DNA of 64,000 nt, taken from NCBI GenBank assembly GCA_944472135.2, contig CALYDD020000416.1, forward strand, positions 62,001-126,000. Direction: 5' to 3'. The first letter of the stretch is position 1. The number at the start of each line of letters is the position of its first letter. Shown here in pieces: positions 1 through 10,134 of the stretch. This DNA comes from Trichobilharzia regenti (lineage: Eukaryota; Platyhelminthes; Trematoda; Strigeidida; Schistosomatidae). The translations under genes were made by a program, and so were the position numbers. The notes beneath the pieces are model-generated. The model was not told the origin of the DNA, searched no databases, and saw nothing but the letters and a program-made list of their open reading frames with translations.

Positions 1-96
1 AGAGAACCATTGGAAAACATGGGAGTACTGGACGGCTGTTTCGTCCTAGTTTGGGACTCTTCATCAGTACGCACCACCCGGAATTCGAACCCAGGC
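1..96 (-). repeat. Hammerhead SINE, partial copy (family 1) cut by window edge
   Basis: Reverse-strand copy of the 3' half of a tRNA-derived SINE. On the minus strand it reads from a box-B-like motif (GGGTTCGAAT type) into a hammerhead-like core, then a tail ending at the window edge. GAAA lies at 39-42 and GUCC/GGAC stem II is intact. The base before UGAAGA is A instead of the essential C, so this copy is predicted not to cleave. It abuts a plus-strand copy at about 97, giving a head-to-head pair. Confidence 0.8.
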
Positions 97-519
97 CCTT
101 CTGATGAAATCCTGTAACCAATTGATTAAATCCCCACAAACCGATACTTGAATATCAATGAGATGCTCGCTGGCGACTCTCCCTATTCAGGTAGGTAGTT
201 ACCTGGGGTTCAGTGGGAAGTCGTGACCAGTAGGGTGTAGCAGGTCGGGTGTGAGGACAAATACTCGCTGAAGACATTGGTTAGCAGTTGCGCTATATCG
301 CCGATCGGCAGAAGCTAGAATTCATGGGCCATTGGATTGGGTCCAAGTGACTTGATGGTATACGAGTCCGCTAGCGTTGTAACCAGAAGGTTCTGGGTTT
401 GAATCCCGGTAGGTGCTTACTGCTGAAGAGTCCCAAACTAGGACGAAACAGGTGTCCAGTTCTCCTAGGTTTTCCAATGGTTCGCTAACTAATGTCAGCT
501 CATGATGAAATCCTGTAAG
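97..519 (+). repeat. Hammerhead SINE, permuted full unit (family 1)
   Basis: The copy starts in the unit's tail/linker (GATGAAATCCTG) and runs through the linker at about 120-290. Next come a tRNA-like head with box A (about 349-360) and box B (about 395-405, GGGTTTGAATCC), then a hammerhead domain (410-467) and the tail, which again ends in GATGAAATCCTG. Starting and ending in the same motif means just over one unit of a head-to-tail concatemer. The matching copy at 1903-2371 gives a period of about 407 bp. Boxes A and B imply RNA polymerase III transcription, as known for schistosome hammerhead SINEs. Confidence 0.82.
410..467 (+). ncRNA. Hammerhead ribozyme, complete fold predicted
   Basis: All parts of a type I hammerhead are visible. 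The core CUGAAGA is at 423-429 (position 7 is A, which hammerheads tolerate). Stem II is GUCC 430-433 with GGAC 441-444 and a 7-nt loop. GAAA is 445-448. Stem III is only A448-U455 and C449-G454 closing a 4-nt loop. The cleavage triplet GUC is 454-456. Inner stem I pairs 419-422 with 457-460, and outer stem I pairs 410-413 with 464-467 across an internal loop. Two-bp stem III hammerheads are known to work best as dimers. Activity is inferred, not shown. Confidence 0.75.
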
Positions 520-1074
520 AAATCAAGAGATATTTGTATATTTTTATGTACATTATTATTCGTTATTATTAGCAGAGAAACAGCGTCTTCTGATTGGTCA
601 TTTTATCACTGGAAGTTATTCTGTCATATGTTTGTGGCCGTTTCATTGAAGGTTAGACGATATATCTGTGAATCGTATCCGCCCACGCAAAGTCTTTGTT
701 CTTGTTTTTTCCTCATGACGAAGATTTGGGAAGTAAACATTGACGTAAATTGCTGTCCACCAATTTTGGCTATCAGACAGCTCTCACCACAACCTTAAAT
801 CATTCCCTACTACCATCAGCAGTATTCTGCTAATCCAAGGCTGTTTCAGATAGTCTGACCACCAGTCAACAAAACTGAAACGTGAATTTCGCACAGTCTT
901 TCATAAAACTAAGTAAAGATTTAAGGTCAAAACCAGTTATAAAAGAATCCAGTAGTATCCCACAATTATGTTGAATTACGCTTCCAACTGATAACTGTAT
1001 TACAACTATATCAGATAATATTGAATAGCATATTTTGACATGATAAGAAACAAATATCAAAATCGATATCTTAC
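520..1074. other. Intronic/flanking stretch without recognised gene
   Basis: AT-rich sequence between the SINE and the splice donor of the last recognised exon of the leucine-rich-repeat gene. A 98-codon plus-strand frame begins at 502, but it starts inside SINE tail sequence and resembles no family I know. I see no further exon here, so the gene probably continues beyond the left edge. Confidence 0.5.
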
Positions 1075-1223
1075 TTCGTTTTTTAGCCTCCTCTACAGCT
1101 AATTGCTTTTTCCTTATTTCTTCAGCACGTTCAAATCCTTCTTTGTCTGCAGCATCCGACAGTCGACTAAGTAGAGCTATTGTACCTTCAGCTTCTAGAT
1201 AATTACCGTCTAAAATAAGTTCC
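1075..1223 (-). CDS. Leucine-rich-repeat protein, LRR exon 3
   Basis: Minus-strand exon of 149 nt. The acceptor GTTTTAAG before GGAACTT keeps phase with the previous exon; the donor is CGAA/GTAAGA (phase 1). It encodes repeat 4 (ELILDGNYLEAEGTIALLSR), then a charged helix (AADKEGFERAEEIRKK, then QLAVEEAKKR). The open phase at the donor means the gene continues to the left of the window. Joined, the five exons give about 276 residues with four consecutive LRR units. The family assignment (RNI-type LRR) is well supported; the specific orthologue is not identified. Confidence 0.72.
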
Positions 1224-1426
1224 CTTAAAACAAAACAGTTTACTAGACTTTTTAGAAAGACAGACTAGCAGTCACACTAATTATTACTTTGTGAATAAAA
1301 CAATTTACGAAATGAGTGTTCTAATTATTTCAGTAATTTTCCCTCGACAGTCAAATAACAGCGCAGACTAAAATTATTGGGAAGCAGTTTGTGTTTTTCA
1401 GTATCTTGCTAAAAAAAATTCCGCAT

Positions 1427-1500
1427 ACGTCGGTGGCTCAATGGTTAAATGCTCGCCGACCATATATGCAGCTCGAGTTCGATACCCGGATAATCGACTC
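1427..1500 (+). repeat. tRNA-like SINE head
   Basis: A box-A-like TGGCTCAATGGTT (about 1433-1445) and a box-B-like GAGTTCGATACC (about 1475-1486) are spaced as in a tRNA. The stems do not close into a convincing cloverleaf, so this is read as the head of a tRNA-derived SINE rather than a tRNA gene. The AT-rich sequence to about 1680 may be its body. Confidence 0.5.
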
Positions 1501-1705
1501 TTCAACCTGACTTAACTAAAGTATTAGTAAGTCCAGTAAATTGGGAACACTGGTTAAAGTTTACCAACCTTACCATGTAAACAACAACACTACCGATACC
1601 TAAACTTCAAAGCGCAAGCTTGAGGAAAAATGTTCCATTTGGAACTCAAAAAAATCAAATTAAGATAAAGTTACTTAGAATATTTCAAAAGAAATAATTC
1701 TTATT

Positions 1706-1902
1706 CAAGTACGGGTTTGTAGGGATTTGATTAATTGGTTACAGTATTTCATCATGATATGACATGAGTTAGAGAACCATTTGAAAACCTAGGAGTCCTG
1801 GACACCTGTTTCGTCCTAATTTGGGACTCTTCACAGCACCCACCCTCAGCTAGGGTTCAAACTCAGGTCCTTCTGGTTACAAGGCTAGCGATCTCGTACT
1901 CC
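1706..1902 (-). repeat. Hammerhead SINE, minus member of an inverted pair
   Basis: Reverse-strand copy running from the 3' tail (1706) to the box A region (1902). Stem II, GAAA and GUC are intact, but the core reads GUGAAGA, so essential C3 is G and cleavage is not expected. Its head abuts the plus-strand copy starting at 1903. Confidence 0.78.
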
Positions 1903-2371
1903 TAGGTTTTCCTATGGTTTTTTAACTGATGTCAGCTCATTATGAAATCCCGTCACCAATCAATCAAATCCCAACAAACAAATACTTAAATATCAATGAG
2001 ATGCTCACTGGCAACTGGCCCTATTTAGGTAGGTAGTTGCCTTGGGTTCTAGTAGAAAGTCGTGACGAGTAGAGTGTAGCAGGTTGGGTGTGAGGACAAA
2101 TACCCGCCGAAGACATTGGCTAGCGGTCTTTCTATGTCATGAATTGGTAGAAGTTAGAATTCATGGGTTAGTCGTTCGGTCGGGTCCCAGAGTAGCTTAA
2201 TGGTCGACGAGATCGCTAGCCTTGTAACCAGAAGGCCCTGAATTCTATCCCTGGCCGCGGATGGGTGCTTTGAAGAGTCTCAAACTAGGAAGAAACAGGT
2301 GTTCAGTACTCTTAGGTTTTCAAATGGTTCTCTAATCGACGTCATCTCATGATGAAATACTGTAAGAAGTG
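1903..2371 (+). repeat. Hammerhead SINE, permuted unit, plus member of inverted pair
   Basis: The copy begins in the post-ribozyme tail (CTCCTAGGTTTTCC), passes the linker, tRNA head and ribozyme region (core at about 2271), and returns to the same tail about 407 bp later. This shows a head-to-tail concatemer origin. The core has C3 to U, stem II ends GGAA, and the triplet is GUU, so it is predicted inactive. Confidence 0.8.
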
Positions 2372-2734
2372 ATTCTAGTGTCTGATATACTAGCTCTGAA
2401 GTAATGGATCAAAGTTTCAGGCCTTTTAGCATTAGTTAACAAGACCTGTCTACAATCTGAAAGGAACTGATAACCACTCGAAGATTCACGTCTGTATCAT
2501 CCGGTGCTGTAGTCAAAGACTTTGCTACTGAGCCATTTCGGTTCATCAATTGATTGAGTAATTATCACTGGCAAAATGTCACACTATTTTGTTCAAAACA
2601 GAAAGAAATGACTTAACAACTATGCTACGAGTTGTATAAACTTATATCAGCCAACTAAGAGCATAATCTATCATTACTATAGTTTCCATAAACATATCTG
2701 CCAATCAGAAAAGATCATAGGGAGATGATTACGT
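2372..2734. other. Stretch without recognised content
   Basis: AT-rich intronic sequence of the LRR gene. I see no coding signal, tandem repeat or recognisable element end in it. Confidence 0.4.
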
Positions 2735-3460
2735 ATCGCCAAACTGTCCTTGTTCAATGAAAATGACGTTTAATTAGATCCCTTGCTACTAACATTCGAC
2801 AAATCTGGAGCCTTGACAGTCTAGAAGCAAAACTAGACCATATAAGAGAAATATTCATCCAAATGGATACCTATCGGATTCCTTAACAAGGACATCAAAT
2901 CAAAGGTATAGAGAAAAACAGAATTACTTGTAACAGAAAAGAAACTTTACATAAACCTGGATTTCGAGGGGTACTTGAGCTATGATATCCTAAGGAGAAG
3001 AATTCTATCATCTCTTGGATGAGCGTTATTCGGAGCAGCGCTAAAAGTAATGTTTCCCAGTCGTCCGGTGGTCGTCAGCAGAAGCGCTAGAGACAATATA
3101 TCGAATCTGACCACTTGTATGTGCTAGTATCAGCCCACCTGTTCTTGCTGAGCCAAGTAAACCGGTTGTTCGACGGGTATCCTGTCAAAAAAGTGTTGAA
3201 AAACACTATCCCACATGGGCGCAGAAAGGTAGTAGTGACTCCATAAGAAATACGATAACTGAACACCTTGTCATCACTGGTCATTCCATCTAAATAAGAG
3301 GTGACTTCAAAGTAATCTGCAGAGTGAAGAACAGCCTACCAAAGAAAATAGGTTTTCGTCTCCTTTGCATTTCTGAAACTCTAGCCATTCAAATAAAGAA
3401 ACTGGAGCTCCGCATACAAAAGAAAATTATTCAACCATTTCTACTGTCATGCTAAGAACC
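2735..3460 (+). mobile_element. Penelope-like element, degraded C-terminal fragment with GIY-YIG region
   Basis: Frame-shifted reading matches the C-terminal half of the PLE at 54041-55770. Matching blocks are LIRSLATNIRQIWSLDSLEA, GFLNKDIKSKV, LDFRGYLSYDILRRRILSS, then QFTCSC (start of the GIY-YIG nuclease), ITEHLVITGHS, FKVICRVKNSLPKK and LAIQIKKLELRIQKK near the end. Several frameshifts and stops show a dead copy. It lies in plus orientation inside an intron of the minus-strand LRR gene. Confidence 0.7.
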
Positions 3461-3789
3461 TTGTTGATTTCTATCAAATTAATTTTGTTTTGTTTATGTT
3501 TGTAAGTCCTTATAACTCATGTATTTCTTTAGAACTTTTATGCAATTCAATATCTTCTTTCTTTAGTATTCGCAACTTGCTAGATAAATCACTCATCTTA
3601 TTACGCAACTCAGGTACACTTATTCAACTCCTCCTATGCGCTAAGTATTATTCACAAATATGATTATAACAACTCATCACTATTGTTGCTACCCTTTTCC
3701 ATGAGAAACTGTACATAAGTGCAATTGGTACAGATTAAAAAATGAATCCATCGAAAATACACTCCTTGTTGAACTACTTATTTTATGGT
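3461..3789. other. Stretch without recognised content
   Basis: AT-rich intronic sequence downstream of the PLE fragment; nothing recognised. Confidence 0.35.
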
Positions 3790-4010
3790 AAATTGGTGGA
3801 CGATGACTAGCAGTGGAATCCAGGAAGCGCATTTCGTCCTATTTGAGATTCGTAATCTTGATATGCCTACATTCCCATCGAATGATGGTGTTCCCATTGA
3901 CAGTCGGTCCAAATACCAACAATTTCAAACTCCAAAGCGCTATCCACTATAGACTACTTAGGCCACGAGAGCCACATATTTCTTGTGCAAGCGATATCAG
4001 TATTTAACAA
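3790..4010 (-). repeat. Sm-alpha-like hammerhead SINE, decayed
   Basis: On the minus strand there is a tRNA-like head (box A near TGGCCTAAGTAG, decayed box B GGAGTTTGAAA), then CTCAAATAGGACGAAATGCG. The AAAUAGGACGAAA stretch matches the stem II/GAAA part of the classical schistosome hammerhead SINE more closely than family 1 does. The CUGAUGA segment is decayed (UACGAAU), so no activity is expected. A 64-codon frame across it is meaningless. Confidence 0.6.
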
Positions 4011-4095
4011 AAATCAATTTGGATATTCCCATTGAGGCCGAGCACTTCGGTCCAATCAATCAACCGGAAAGTTAAAAATGAATTAAATAATTAAA

Positions 4096-4360
4096 GTGTT
4101 GGTTTGTAGGGATTCGATTGATTGGTTACAGGATTTCATCATGAGCTGACATTAGTTAGAGAACCATTGGAAAATCTGGGAGTACTGGACGGCTGTTTCA
4201 TCCTAGTTTGGGACTCTTCATCAGTACGCACCCACCTCCAGGGTTCGAACCCAGGATCTTCTGGTTACAAGCTCGTAGACCATTAAGCCACTGGGACCCG
4301 ATACAACGGCCCATGAATTCTAACTTCTGCCAATTCACGAGATAGCGCGACTCCTAGCCG
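4096..4360 (-). repeat. Hammerhead SINE (family 1), single minus copy
   Basis: On the minus strand: tRNA head with box A (TGGCTTAATGGT) and box B (GGGTTCGAACCC), a ribozyme-like domain (GTACTG/CAGTAC stem I of 6 bp, stem II GUCC/GGAU, GAAAC, GUC), then a tail to 4096. The core has A in place of C3, as in most sister copies, so cleavage is not predicted despite good stems. Confidence 0.8.
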
Positions 4361-4769
4361 TTTTTAATAATGCATGGATGGAAATTATTCGTTTATCCAA
4401 AATAATTACCTATTACCACGTAATTATTATGAGAATGGTATATATCTCAGTCAATCATATAACTCGATTCTTTGAATGAACACAGGATTATTGAAGCTAC
4501 TCATAAAAATATATGACTTTCAGAGCAATACTAATTAATTTCAGTCTGTGCATAACATTTTTTCGATTGCTTTAAGTTCCATTTGGGGGCATAGGGTTCC
4601 ACGCTTGAGCTTTGAAGTCTCATTGGCAGTAATGTTGTTTTATGGAGTAGGGTTGCTGGCCTTCCAGCCACACACAAAATCGCCTCTTTGACAGGCTTAC
4701 TACTACGGGTTGGACGATGTTTAGAAGAGTGCCAGTTGGAAGTCGAACTGCGGGCCACGTAAGGCGCCG
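4361..4769. other. Stretch between SINE and RTE fragment
   Basis: A 75-codon minus-strand frame at 4531-4758 has no recognised similarity. The sequence after about 4540 may be the far 3' end of the adjacent RTE copy or unrelated host sequence. No splice-bounded exon was recognised. Confidence 0.35.
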
Positions 4770-5345
4770 CGCGTCTCTATTGCGTTCGGTTTTCTGCCAA
4801 CGTTTTCACCTGGCTCCACGTCTGCACACATTTTTGCATCTCCTCTTCACATGACCTCCTCCAAGTCACCCTTGCACTGACGACCAACTCGCCGCTTCCC
4901 TTTCGGGTTCCACTCGAGCAATAGCCTGTATTGTGATGTCACTTGATGGTTTGTTTTCTCAGAGTTTGGCTTGTCCAGCTGCATTTCTTCCTGCAGATTT
5001 GTTGCACAATCGGTTCCTCGTTGGTTCGCTCATTGCCAGAGATCCCTGTTGCTGACCTTTTCTGGCCGGCCATCTGATCTTGAGTAATGAAGGTTTGAAG
5101 TTTGTTTGAGATGCTTTTTATGACGCGCCAAGTCTCTGATCCGTTTAGTGAGTAGCACTGACTTCACATTGGAGTTGAAGATCCGGATCTTATTTTCATT
5201 TTCATGCTGAGTACTGTTGACCTGCACACAGACTTGAGAGTAATGAATGCTTGTCTTGCTTTTCCGATTCTTGCTCTGCTACTCTCGTCAGTTTCGCCTG
5301 TAGTTGAAGAGTAAGGCGTGGTTGGCAAGTATTCTACCACTGGGC
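4770..5345 (-). mobile_element. RTE-like LINE, C-terminal fragment
   Basis: Minus-strand reading gives the C-terminal end of an RTE reverse transcriptase protein: KIRIFNSNVKSVLL, TKRIRDLARHKK, then LLEWNPKGKRRVGRQCKGDL and EEV, the usual RTE terminal block. Frameshifts and stops break the frame. The same region occurs at 17455-18000 in the same orientation with better preservation, so these are two insertions of one family, similar to the schistosome SR2-type RTE elements. Confidence 0.72.
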
Positions 5346-5726
5346 CGCCTACTGTGCATCACATATAAACATATTACTTAGAATGGTCAAATTCTTCGAA
5401 ACCAATGTTGCAACACATGACCGAATATTATTCAGTGATCACTAGGCATTACGTTCATAATTAAAAAGCCTTGAAACAGAACAATAGAGGATATGGTTTA
5501 TCTTGACAAAGCATGACAAATCGAATTTTTAGGTACAATGGCTTCGTCTTTGGTAGCTGTTGTAAGTTATCTTGATCAAACGCACTCCTATTGTGTAACC
5601 TGATCAGTAAGAAGTTAAGCTTTCTAGAGAGCTTGAAAGAAAATGATAGTATTTTTGAGAAGCTTCTTAGGGTAAGTGGACATCTAAAATGATTCATTTC
5701 GAAGAATTTTATACGCTAGTATAGTC
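5346..5726. other. Stretch between RTE and CR1-B fragments
   Basis: Contains a 78-codon minus-strand frame (5461-5697) without recognised similarity or clear splice borders. It lies in an intron of the LRR gene whose flanking exons already join in phase, so no extra exon is required. Confidence 0.35.
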
Positions 5727-6605
5727 TTTGCCTTCTCAGTTTATCAATTCTTGTATTCTACCCATCCCCCTTTACTGCTCCCCATTAATCTTTCCTGGAC
5801 TACTTAAGAAAGATTTCGTTGTGCTGAGAAGGGCACTAAAAGCCGTTAGTAGGGCAAGTGGGATAACGTTAAACCAACTGGTTAACACTATTGTGGATAG
5901 CCACATAATGTCATGTGAGAAACTAGCGAATACAATATTGTCAGACACCGAGACTCCTCTCTGTACGCAGCTCTCTCCAAGCGCTCATCTGATTGGTTGT
6001 TTAGGTAGACAACGCAGGCTTCTATTGGTTGTTTCGGGATTCCTTGACAGAGTTCTCTATTGCGAATCATTTTGCCACGTTAACTTCGCTGTGATTGGTT
6101 GTTGACTCAGCCTTGTTCACGGCCCATATAGTGACCTAGACCTTAACGTAGATTAGTGCCTGCATTTCATCTGGTAGAACTAGAAGCAGCTATAGGAGGC
6201 TATATGCTAGGACTACCAAGTACAAATGCTCCACAATACCATATCTGGCACAGCTGTTATGTGATAAGGAATCCGTTAGGTATGACACGATCAACTTACT
6301 GCAGCACTCTAACAAATAGTTCCCATTAGTTTTTGTTTTCCTTTCCTCGTTACTATTATATTGTTGTTCACATCTTCTATTACACACTAATTTTATATTT
6401 CATATCTGTGTGGTGCATTGTTTAAAATGTAAACGCAACGCTGTTCTTTTAATTTTTCTTGTTTTTCTTCTTTTTTGGGGTGTTGCTTTTAGATTTTAAA
6501 ATCTTATAAAATTTTTGAAGTAATTAGATGCAATATTGTAATGCACGCTGAAAATTTCATACCTGTACCACAAATACTGTTTCGAATAAAGCTGTTATTA
6601 TAATT
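5727..6605 (+). mobile_element. CR1-like LINE (lineage CR1-B), 5'-truncated 3' end
   Basis: Starts inside the C-terminal RT region (QFINSCILPIPLYCS, LKAVSRASGITLNQLV), continues through the 3' UTR and ends in AATAAAG followed by a TTATTA tail. It is nearly identical to 37770-38438. The coding part is split by an extra block at about 5979-6155. 5' truncation with an intact 3' end is the usual outcome of target-primed reverse transcription. Confidence 0.82.
5979..6155. repeat. Roughly 177-bp block inserted in the CR1-B copy
   Basis: The sister copy at about 38013 runs directly from CTCTCTCC into TGCATTTC. Here about 177 bp intervene. The block contains three ATTGGTTG motifs (inverted CCAAT boxes) and no coding potential. 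Target-site duplications are not clear. It may be a small non-autonomous element, part of an LTR, or sequence lost from the other copy. Confidence 0.5.
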
Positions 6606-6784
6606 ATTATCACTGTTGTAATTTCTGTCAATTTGTAGATGATAAGAACCAGTAAGATAAAATAGTGTCGTCTTACACTGCAAATTTAGTTTGCCTTGCT
6701 TTATGAAAGTCCAACAAGTTTACCACATGCATGAAACATGATTTGTTTTTAAAATTAATTTATATATCACCAATATAAACAAAC

Positions 6785-6925
6785 CTGATTGCAGTTTCTG
6801 CGACTAGATTTCCAAGCCATAAACCGCACTGTTTTGTAAGGCCACAGAAACACAAACTTAGATGAACAAGAAAACGACTTTTGGCTAAACCATTACACAT
6901 TACACGACAACCACTTTCACCAATC
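6785..6925 (-). CDS. Leucine-rich-repeat protein, LRR exon 2
   Basis: Minus-strand exon of 141 nt between an acceptor ending in TTCAG and the donor AATCAG/GTTTGT (phase 2 in and out). It encodes the rest of repeat 2 (IGESGCRVMCNGLAKS) and repeat 3 (LVHLSLCFCGLTKQCGLWL), ending NLVAETAIR. The split codon AG|G continues at 1223. The intron upstream of it holds an RTE copy with a solo LTR and several SINEs; the downstream intron holds CR1-B, RTE, PLE and SINE debris. Confidence 0.72.
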
Positions 6926-7079
6926 CTGAATGTATATACATATATCAAAGGGTAAGAAAAAATAAGACTTTTTAATAAATTTTCGCTAGACAAAAACATA
7001 TTGTTCATTGTCGCCAATAATATACACAAATGTTTAGTCATGATTAGTTTCTTTTTTATTCATTTCATTGCATGTTATC

Positions 7080-8880
7080 TAAGAAAACACCAAATAAAAT
7101 TCCCGCTGAAGCATTGAAAACAGACCCGGAGACTGCGGCAGATATGCTCACGCCATTATTGCGAAAGGTTTAGAAGGAAGGAAAGGTGCCTACTGATTGG
7201 AATATGTTAGGAAGAGGCAAAACACATGCAATTATCAAGTCATTATCATGTCTCAGTCAAGTTATTATCGCGTTATTAACAAGTCGTTGACATGCAATTA
7301 TCCTGCTTCTGATTGGACGCTTGCACAATTCCAACTCTCAACCGGATTGGTTGATTTCCAGTCTACCTTATTTTCTGTATAAATACAGTCACTTTTATCA
7401 TAATAAATGAACCTGGTTTTACCGCTGATTCTCGCGTGTTCTGCTTTACCAGTTAAGTGGGCACTGGTCAGTAGTTAAGCAGTGATCTCGTGACAAAAGA
7501 TCTAGCACCATAACAGAATGAATGCTGGCTACCTTTTCAAGCTACCAAAAAAAGGTTGAATTGCGCCTCATGCTGCAAAAACCAGCTTGGAATCATTCTC
7601 TTATCCACACCAAGTAAAATACTAAATCTCATCATCCCAGAGAGAATAAAAAATCCATTGGATGCAAAACTCCTTCAACTGAAACAATCTGGACTCAGAA
7701 AAGGCAAATCATGTGTTGATCAAATTGCAACTCTACACATCGTCATCGACCACAGCATAAGATGGCAGTCAAACCTCTACTCAGCTTCCCTCATCGACTT
7801 CGAAAAGACCTTCAATAGACAGCGTTGACCAAGAAGTAATTTGGAAACTACTTCAACACTGCGGCGTGCAGTGCCCAAGTCTTCATCGACCTCATACGAC
7901 AGCTACATGACAATGTCACTTGTCAAGTGATCCACAACGGAAAACTCAGTAAAGCCTCTGAAGTGAATACAGGAGTGAGACAGGGGTACCTGCCTATTAT
8001 CACCGATGATATTCTTAATTGTTGGGAACTGGATTATGCGTCAGATTGTGCGTGGGGAGCGAGAAGATAGGAATACGTGAGACAATAAGAAGACTCTAGG
8101 AGATCTGGATTTTGCAGACTTACAGGCAGGCAGGCAGGCGAAAACCAACAAACTGGCAGAAGTGAAGACAGAATCCCAAGTGAACATAGAGAAGACAGAG
8201 TTGATGAAGATAATCAACCAACAGCAACAAAAACCAGCACCAATCACCATCTCAACGGGAAAGATTTGAAAGAGATTAATTCCTTCACTTATCTAGGAAG
8301 CGCGCGGTTTCAACCACAGGTATACGGCACGGATGAAGATGTCAAAGCCAGCCAACCAGAATCGGAGTGGCAAGATACACCTTCATCAACCTGAAGTGAG
8401 TTTGGATGTCTTATACCCTTAGAAGAAAGTGAAAGATTAGGATTTTCAACATAAATCTGAAATCAGTCAGTTCTTCAATATGGATCAAAACCTACAAACA
8501 GGTTGAAGACTTTTATCAACAGCTGCCTTCGTTGGCTGTATGTTGAAGATTAAAATGACTGCAAAGAATAAGCAATGAGAAATCAACTAGCAACCTAAAG
8601 CTCAGGAAATATCCGGAAGAAAATACAGATAGGTGGGACATATGGTGAGGAGACCGTCGAATGACATTACACGCCGGGCCATCGGTCTATCGGAACCCAA
8701 ATGGTAAACAACGAATTGAGCTTTTGTTCAAGGGTGACATGGCGGAGACCATGTGGCGAGGAGGCGATGAGAGATCATAAGCAATAGTGGGCCCAGTTGA
8801 AGAGGACAGCAAAAAATAGAAAAAAGTGGGGGGGGTGTTGTTGAAGCCCTATGTCCCACTCGGAACCCAAGGGGATAATA
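7080..8880 (+). mobile_element. RTE-like LINE, 5'-truncated and decayed
   Basis: The reading starts PAEALKTDPETAADMLTPLL and KVPTDW, and after the solo LTR continues LFKLPKK, SGLRKGKSCVDQIATLHIV and SLIDFEKTFNR (RT domain A with the catalytic Asp). It then runs through a decayed RT middle (VRQGYLP, with the YADD-equivalent lost) to the C-terminal block and 3' end near GGAACCCAAGGGGATAATAA. Many frameshifts. The tail at 8870-8900 is A/T-rich. It lies in an intron of the LRR gene, antisense to it. Confidence 0.78.
7205..7515 (+). mobile_element. Solo LTR inserted in the RTE copy
   Basis: A 311-bp block starting TGTTAGG and ending CATAACA, so the ends form TGTTA/TAACA inverted termini. It carries a TATAAA motif at about 7378 and AATAAA at about 7403. 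It interrupts the RTE frame exactly between DWN and the LFKLPKK block. Flanks are GAATA (7200-7204) and GAATG (7516-7520), a 5-bp target duplication with one mismatch. These are the marks of an LTR retrotransposon reduced to a solo LTR by recombination. The parent family is not identified. Confidence 0.75.
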
Positions 8881-10134
8881 ATAATAATATTATTATTATA
8901 TTGCCTAAAAAACGAATTAGTAGTGGCGGGTTTTAATATTATATTTCACGATTGTCCTAACACTTACAACCCCCATATGTTTGGTACTCTCACCAAAAAT
9001 TATTCTAATTCCCTCAAATGAGATAATCACTGCAAATGACAAAATATTTAGATCAAATCTAAATTATTTGGCCAATGGATCATTATGATTTGTGTTAGAA
9101 ACTTGAACTGGGTGACATATCAGTAATTGGCTGAGCATTGTTTCACAGCTCTCTGAAATGACTCAAACCACACTTATGTGCCTGGCCTAAAACAAGCTGA
9201 ATGACTGTTAGGTGTTTACTTCACTTCAATCTGGCTGGCTACAGCAAGCACTACTAGTTGATGTGAGTGGTATACAACTACTTATCCCATTAAATCAGTA
9301 GTATATATATAGTTTTATGCAAAAATGGTTGTTTTCTTGGTCAACATAACGCCTCGAGTGTGAGATCTACGTCTGTTATCACATTCTGTAGTGGGACAGT
9401 ATATCAATACTATGTTTTGTCACTCAAAAGCTTTCAGTTCACTTAGAAAATGACACTAGAGTAACAGCTGGTGGCTAACTGGTGGCCAATTAGAGGACAC
9501 AATGTATTAGTAGTTATTAAACGTAGAGGATGGAACTTTAATCGTGACTAAGCCAGACATAATATGGAGTTTTAAGAGAGAGGGATGGAAATTTCCAGAG
9601 TTGTTGGTGCTTCTTTATAAGTGTGGTAAAGTTCCGTCTCGGTATTAAATAAAATTTGAAGTCCTGATTATATTTTTCTTCAAATTTGCAATTGTATCAG
9701 TGAACTTGTCGAGTATTCTTAAAAATTAACGTGTTATTAGGATTCAAAATGGAAAAGCAAGCAAAAAACATGGAATTATAACAAAAGATATCTGATATTG
9801 GTGAGGGAAGAACAGTGGATGGAGCTAACCGTAAAGGTGAATAGTTCTAGAACACCATTTCTAACCCAAGCCTGAACTCTTAACATTCCGGTTGCATTTT
9901 CAACACGAATTTTTTACAACTTAGTCAAAATATTCCAATAATTGCATCGTATCTAGAAAACATGATATATTTTTTAAAATTTCAAATCTAGTAGTTTCAG
10001 TACTAGCTCTCTATTATCTAATTCTCTGGTTTTAATTCTATCATTTTTGTTCAGTATTTTTATCAACGAAATGAATGCACTTCAAAAGGGAATTTCTGAC
10101 TGAAACATGAGAATTTACAGATCACTTAAATTCC
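8881..10134. other. Non-coding stretch in LRR-gene intron
   Basis: AT-rich, without long open frames. The part at about 9290-9700 (short TATATATATA run, then ATTAAATAAAATTTG) could be an old LTR or UTR, but I find no paired ends. Nothing else recognised. Confidence 0.4.

Noticed and set aside
1427..1500. tRNA gene
   Set aside because: Box A and box B are present but acceptor, anticodon and T stems do not pair properly; better read as a SINE head.
5888..6070. Frames crossing the CR1-B copy and its 177-bp insert
   Set aside because: Chance frames spanning an element/insert junction.
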